Positions 60,633 to 64,000 of a stretch of DNA of 64,000 nt are shown piece by piece. Under the pieces are notes generated by a model, which was not told where the DNA came from, did not search any database, and was given only the letters and a program-made list of their open reading frames with translations. Position 1 is the first letter of the stretch. The number at the start of each line of letters is the position of its first letter. The position numbers were made by a program, and so were the translations under genes. Source of the DNA: Deltaproteobacteria bacterium (lineage in GTDB: Bacteria; Myxococcota_A; Polyangia; DRWM01; JAAZOP01); the NCBI GenBank assembly GCA_016218765.1, contig JACRCZ010000086.1, positions 1-64,000 on the forward strand, given 5' to 3'.

Positions 60633-60867
60633 CCTGCGAGATCTTGCGGGAGGACGTGCGTCGCTTGAGCACGCCCTTGGAGTGCGCGCGATCGAGCGCG
60701 CGGACCGCCTGCTTGCGCAGCCGCTCGACCTCCTCGGTCTTGCCGGCCGCGACGGCCTGCTCGAGCTTCTTGATCGCCGAGCGCACGCCGGACTTCACGC
60801 TCTTGTTGCGTGCCGTGCGCTTCTTGGCCTGACGGTTCCGCTTCTCGGCCGAAATGTGGTGCGCCAC
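60598..60867 (-). CDS. rpsT: 30S ribosomal protein S20
   Basis: An 89-residue basic protein that binds 16S rRNA. AHHISAEKRNRQAKKRTARNKS is the conserved N-terminal part, split by SVKSGVRSAIKKLEQAV and a KGVLKRRTSSRKISQVTRRA end. The GTG start is preferred because a GGAGG site lies 8 bases before it (an upstream ATG is part of the same GGAGG). A good TTGACG/TAGGGT promoter lies about 70 bases upstream. It overlaps holA tail to tail. Confidence 0.95.
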   Translation of the reverse strand: MAHHISAEKRNRQAKKRTARNKSVKSGVRSAIKKLEQAVAAGKTEEVERLRKQAVRALDRAHSKGVLKRRTSSRKISQVTRRAAPAAAK

Positions 60868-60933
60868 GTTCGAACCCTCCACCGTGCCCGCGCGCCGACG
60901 AAAAGGGCTTCCCCGGCCGCGAAGCGAGCCGGC

Positions 60934-60962
60934 ACCCTACCCGGCGCCATGGCGGGCGTCAA
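60934..60962 (-). promoter_or_regulatory. sigma70-type promoter of rpsT
   Basis: On the minus strand TTGACG (60962-60957), 17 bases, then TAGGGT (60939-60934), with a leader of about 60 bases before the GTG. The leader could carry S20 autoregulation, but no structure was worked out. Confidence 0.6.
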
Positions 60963-60984
60963 GCGCTTCGTGCGCGACGCCAGG

Positions 60985-61422
60985 CTACCGCTCGGGCGAC
61001 GGCCTCGTGCCGTCCGCACGAAACCGGACGTAGTCGGCGATGATCTCCTCGTGATCGAAGGCGAGCGGCGAAGGCAGGGCGTCCGGCGCGAACACGCGCG
61101 CCTCGGCGGCGTCGTCCGCACCGACGGGCGTTCCGGTCGCGCGCCCCACGAACACCGTGGAAATCGTGTGGAATCGGGGGTCCCGGTCCGGCCGCGAGTA
61201 CACGTGCAGGAGCGCCGTCAGCTCGACATCCAGCCCCGTCTCCTCCTTCGCCTCGCGCTTCGCCGCCGCCCACAGCGGCTCCCCCCGGTCGACGAACCCG
61301 CCGGGAAGCGCCCAGCCCGGCGGCGGGTTCTTCCGACGCACCAGCACGATTCCCCCCCCGGCCTCGATGATCACATCGACCGTCGGAAACGGGTTCCTCC
61401 ACTCGCGTGCCGAATCCGCCAT
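60985..61422 (-). CDS. Nudix hydrolase
   Basis: A 145-residue pyrophosphatase with a complete Nudix box, [27 protein letters not shown] (about 41-67; G-x5-E-x7-REAxEETG). Upstream are [20 protein letters not shown] and downstream [22 protein letters not shown], as in ADP-ribose or NADH-type family members. The exact substrate cannot be read from the sequence. It is 36 bases after the DUF882 gene on the same strand. Longer upstream frames in other phases are not supported. Confidence 0.92.
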   Translation of the reverse strand: MADSAREWRNPFPTVDVIIEAGGGIVLVRRKNPPPGWALPGGFVDRGEPLWAAAKREAKEETGLDVELTALLHVYSRPDRDPRFHTISTVFVGRATGTPVGADDAAEARVFAPDALPSPLAFDHEEIIADYVRFRADGTRPSPER

Positions 61423-61458
61423 TCCGGTCCGTCCCCTCTCCCGCCTTCCCCCTTCCCC

Positions 61459-62094
61459 TCAGCGCCCTCTCCACTCCCTCTTCGGCCCCGTGTCGGTGTG
61501 CACGAAGTTCGACTTCCGGTACGTGCCGAGACCGCCCCGGTGGTGGCGCTTCAGGTACGCGACCAGGCGCTGCAGCGGAATGCCCTGCAGCCGCCAGTCG
61601 AGCGCCCGGCCCTTGCGGTGGAAGCTCTCCGAGGCCACCTCGTGCCCCTTCTTGCGGAGCTGCTCGTTGAACTTCTCCGAGCGGAACCCGCTGATCACCT
61701 CGACGACGCTCCCTTCGAGCTTCTTCGCCGCGGCCAGGATGAGCTTCGGCAGCGCCGGGTCCATCTCCGTCGTCTTGCCGGTTGCCCGGCAGCGCGTGAG
61801 GCGCCGGAACGACTCCATCGACAGCGTCTCGCCGAACACCGGCAGCGCGTCGCTGGTGTAGAGGTTGACGAGGTGCAGCCACGGCACCTCGCGCGTCCCC
61901 GCGGCGATCGCGCCTTCCTCCGGACCCTGCCACTTCTTCCCGTCCCCGTCGTCGGCCCGCGCCGCGCCCGCGGCGAGCACGGCCAGGACTGGCGCGAGCC
62001 GGCGCGCGATGCTAGGAACGAACGCAAGGGAGCGGGGCGCGGCGATGTTCCTTCGGGTGCTCAGGTCGGCGGGCTGGTGGTTCGTCCTCGCCAT
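61459..62094 (-). CDS. DUF882/M15-type peptidase, probably periplasmic
   Basis: A 211-residue protein with an N-terminal hydrophobic stretch (PSIARRLAPVLAVLAAGAARA) that looks like a Sec signal after a longer basic n-region. The domain (about 70-205) is DUF882, a relative of peptidase M15 (YcbK): LHLVNLYTSDALPVF, EVISGFRSEKFN, ESFHRKGRALDWRLQG with His and Asp ligands, and FVHTDTGPKREW with the last His. It should act on peptidoglycan cross-links or a related peptide. The start lacks a good ribosome site, and its first codons overlap a small antisense frame. Confidence 0.88.
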   Translation of the reverse strand: MARTNHQPADLSTRRNIAAPRSLAFVPSIARRLAPVLAVLAAGAARADDGDGKKWQGPEEGAIAAGTREVPWLHLVNLYTSDALPVFGETLSMESFRRLTRCRATGKTTEMDPALPKLILAAAKKLEGSVVEVISGFRSEKFNEQLRKKGHEVASESFHRKGRALDWRLQGIPLQRLVAYLKRHHRGGLGTYRKSNFVHTDTGPKREWRGR

Positions 62095-62206
62095 CGGCTG
62101 CTACGAATCGCACGCCGGGCTTGCCAACGCAAGTTCCACCCCTCCCGCCGGCGGCTACTGCTGGCTCGCGACCGGCCCGGCATCGGCGCCGACGTGCTGG
62201 GATTGA
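62045..62206 (+). CDS. possible very small lipoprotein
   Basis: A 53-residue frame on the plus strand: MFLRVLRSAGWWFVLAIGC is a clear lipoprotein signal (lipobox AIGC), followed by 34 residues (YESHAGLANASSTPPAGG, then two more Cys). A GGGAG site lies about 12 bases before the ATG. It overlaps the first 50 bases of the DUF882 gene on the opposite strand, so one of the two starts may be misplaced. Too short for a function. Confidence 0.35.
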   Translation: MFLRVLRSAGWWFVLAIGCYESHAGLANASSTPPAGGYCWLATGPASAPTCWD

Positions 62207-62213
62207 GGGAGGC

Positions 62214-62753
62214 CTACCCGACGTAGCCCTTGGCGCGGATTGCTCCGAGGATCCTCGCGGTCGATTGTTCGACCGTCTCCACCGCCGTGCGGACGACCAC
62301 TTCGGGCATGAGCGGCGGCTCGTAGGGATCGGACACGCCGGTGAACTGCGGCAGCTCGCCCGCCAGCGCCTTCTTGTAGAGGCCCTTCGGGTCGCGCCGC
62401 TTGCACTCCTCGAGCGGGCACTCGACGAAGACCTCGACGAAGTCGCCGATGAGGGCGCGGTTCTCGTCGCGGATGGCGCGGTACGGGGAGATTGCCGCTG
62501 CGATCGCGACGATGCCATTGCGCGCGAGCAGGTGCGCCACGAATCCGATGCGCCGGATGTTCGTGTCGCGCCCTTCCCTGGTGAAGCCGAGCCCCTTGCA
62601 CAGGTGCGTCCGCACCTCGTCGCCGTCCAGCACCTCGACCCGGCGACCCGCTTCGCGCAGCGCTCGCGCGGTGCTCTCCGCCAGCGTCGACTTCCCCGAC
62701 GCCGGCAGGCCGGTGAACCAGACGACGAATCCCTTCCCCGACTCCTTGCCCAT
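62214..62753 (-). CDS. cysC: adenylylsulfate (APS) kinase
   Basis: A 179-residue kinase that makes PAPS from APS with ATP. Walker A is GLPASGKST (15-23). The conserved [49 protein letters not shown] and [23 protein letters not shown] follow in order, then [11 protein letters not shown]. The length is normal. The ATG is preferred over upstream in-frame codons that would cross the repeat region. It does not lie with cysDN here. The product PAPS may serve sulfate assimilation or sulfation. Confidence 0.95.
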   Translation of the reverse strand: MGKESGKGFVVWFTGLPASGKSTLAESTARALREAGRRVEVLDGDEVRTHLCKGLGFTREGRDTNIRRIGFVAHLLARNGIVAIAAAISPYRAIRDENRALIGDFVEVFVECPLEECKRRDPKGLYKKALAGELPQFTGVSDPYEPPLMPEVVVRTAVETVEQSTARILGAIRAKGYVG

Positions 62754-62840
62754 CCCGCGACTCCCCGGCGCTCGCGCCCGGCGCCCCGCCCCGCGCAGGC
62801 GAATTACCGCGAAGCCGGTGCGTGGAGCAAGGACCGAAGG

Positions 62841-62911
62841 GAACCACCGATGGACTCCGATTGGGGAGGGAGGGGAAACCACAGATGGACACAGATGGAC
62901 ACAGATGAGGG
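62841..62911. repeat. CCACAGATGGACACAGATG-type interspersed repeat
   Basis: Two related elements: GAACCACCGATGGACTCCGA plus TTGGGG, and then GAAACCACAGATGGACACAG plus ATGGACACAGATGAGGG. They are the inverse of the ATCGGTGTCCATCGGTG elements at 37968 and 54951. The rest of the stretch 62754-63042 shows no other feature. Confidence 0.8.
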
Positions 62912-63042
62912 AGGAGGCCGGGCCCGGCAAAGGCGGGGCGCCCGAATCCGCGAGGCGACCCTCGAGTCGGTGCCCTGCGGGCACTCGTCGCAGCCCGCAA
63001 CCGCCAGGCACCGGCCCCCACCGGGGGACATGGTGGACCGCG

Positions 63043-64000
63043 CTAAAGGGATTCGTCGTCGCCGGCGACGTCGATGGTGGCGCCGGCCGGGACCAGGGCG
63101 GGAGCCTCGGGGAACATCCCGTAGGCGTCGCTGCCGGCGAGCGCGGACGACATTCCCGATGCCTGGCGATCCTCGGGGGTGAATTCGAGGGCCCCGTCGT
63201 CCGCGGAGCGCAGCGCGCCGCGCGCGAAGAACCGCAAGCCCGCCGGCTTGGGGAACGGCGTCGTCAGGCGCGCCTTGCGCCGCGTCGGCCAGGACGGCAG
63301 CCCGAAGAGCGACCGCACGAGCGGGACGACGAAGAACCGGAAGCCTGCGGCCGTCGACAGCACGTTGCCCGGCAGCCCGACCCAGAACGTCGCCGTCTCG
63401 GCGTGACCGGCGATGAGCACCGGCTTGCCCGGTCGCACCGCCAAACGATGCACCACGAGCTCGAAGCCGCAGCGCCGCAGCGTCGCCGGCACGAAGTCCT
63501 TGTCGCCCACCGAGACGGCGCCCGTCGAGACCACGATCTCCGGTGCCGCAGGCTCGTGCTCGTCGTCGAGCCGGCGGCCGGGGCGAGCGGCCAGCCAGCC
63601 GCCCACCCGCACGACGGCCTCGTCCTCGCGGTCCGCCATGAGGCCTTCCCGGATCGCCGGAAGCCCGAGCCGATCCGCCTCGGCCAGCAGGAACGGCAGC
63701 GACGTATTCCGGATCTGGCCCGGCCGGAGCGCCTGCGACGGATCGTCGACCAGCTCGTCGCCCGTGGCCACGAACCGCAGCACCGGCCGCGCCAGGACGT
63801 CCAGCTCCCCGATCCCCTGCCCCGCCGCCACGGTGAGCACGCCCGACGTGACGACCCGCGGCGCGAGAACGAGCCGCTGGCCGATCGTGACGTCCTCGCC
63901 GCGCCAGCGCAGGTTCGCACCCTTCGTCACCGGCGCACGGCAGACGAGGATTTGGCCGCCATCCGCGGTCTCGACGGCGACGTCCTCGATCTTGACCGCC
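63043..64000 (-). CDS. moeA: molybdopterin molybdenumtransferase MoeA (5' end outside window)
   Basis: The C-terminal 319 residues of MoeA; the frame stays open to the window edge ([23 protein letters not shown] at the edge), so the start is to the right. It inserts molybdenum into adenylylated molybdopterin. MoeA motifs: [44 protein letters not shown] with [11 protein letters not shown] (the MoCF-type fold), and a C-terminal beta domain ending [10 protein letters not shown]. Gene order relative to cysC gives no more information. Confidence 0.93.
   Translation of the reverse strand, partial: AVKIEDVAVETADGGQILVCRAPVTKGANLRWRGEDVTIGQRLVLAPRVVTSGVLTVAAGQGIGELDVLARPVLRFVATGDELVDDPSQALRPGQIRNTSLPFLLAEADRLGLPAIREGLMADREDEAVVRVGGWLAARPGRRLDDEHEPAAPEIVVSTGAVSVGDKDFVPATLRRCGFELVVHRLAVRPGKPVLIAGHAETATFWVGLPGNVLSTAAGFRFFVVPLVRSLFGLPSWPTRRKARLTTPFPKPAGLRFFARGALRSADDGALEFTPEDRQASGMSSALAGSDAYGMFPEAPALVPAGATIDVAGDDESL

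Overview
The window is high-GC DNA, and the gene set points to an uncultured myxobacterium-like bacterium (Myxococcota or a relative). The signs are many lipoproteins with cysteine-rich repeats and Asp/Ala or Asp/Gly linkers, a DUF4215-type repeat, a MYXO-CTERM-like tail, a Hanks-type kinase, PilT and two sigma54 activators. No rRNA, tRNA or CRISPR array was seen. The assignment rests on gene content only.

Left part (1-19.4 kb, minus strand): five co-directional, tightly packed genes read from about 19.4 kb down to 0.5 kb. In order they are a small lipoprotein with probable repeats, a 1576-residue lipoprotein whose coiled coil and C-terminus resemble the A subunit of Tc toxins, a cysteine-rich lipoprotein, a 2707-residue SpvB/TcdB-mid/RHS protein resembling a TcB-TcC fusion with a metallopeptidase-like C-terminal tip, and a possible lipoprotein. 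A decayed fragment of the SpvB/FG-GAP region follows. An (AG)18 microsatellite lies just upstream of the first gene. I read this as a divergent toxin-complex locus; it is the most interesting part of the window.

19.8-26 kb: housekeeping genes (YugP-type membrane protease, rsfS, ComF-family phosphoribosyltransferase, smpB, a PilZ-like protein), then a Ser/Thr kinase with a PEGA-like sensor region coupled to a TPR membrane protein.

26-33.4 kb: a nitric-oxide-response module (norR divergent from ric-DUF6448, with a sigma54 promoter), then a VKOR-thioredoxin fusion and small lipoproteins. 33.4-44 kb: a pilT operon that also carries DUF192, three cyclophilin-like lipoproteins with progressively altered active sites and a small unknown protein, followed by a VWA lipoprotein between long inverted repeats and a cysteine-rich lipoprotein. 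44-48 kb: a second sigma54 module (activator divergent from a GltD-like iron-sulfur flavoprotein and a cyclic-nucleotide-binding-domain protein).

48-64 kb: DUF202 protein, carboxylesterase, an exported lipoprotein peptide deformylase, fadA/fadN beta-oxidation genes with a TetR/FadR-like operator, a phosphodiester-glycosidase-family surface protein, two more lipoproteins, holA, rpsT, a Nudix hydrolase, a DUF882 peptidase, cysC and the 3' part of moeA.

A second theme is several families of short interspersed repeats (CGCAAAGG type, GATGGACACCGATG type, CTCAGCG type, CCCTTCGACGGC type and GGCTTCAGCC-type hairpins). Many lie inside or at the ends of genes and supply start regions, stop codons, linkers or signal-peptide residues.
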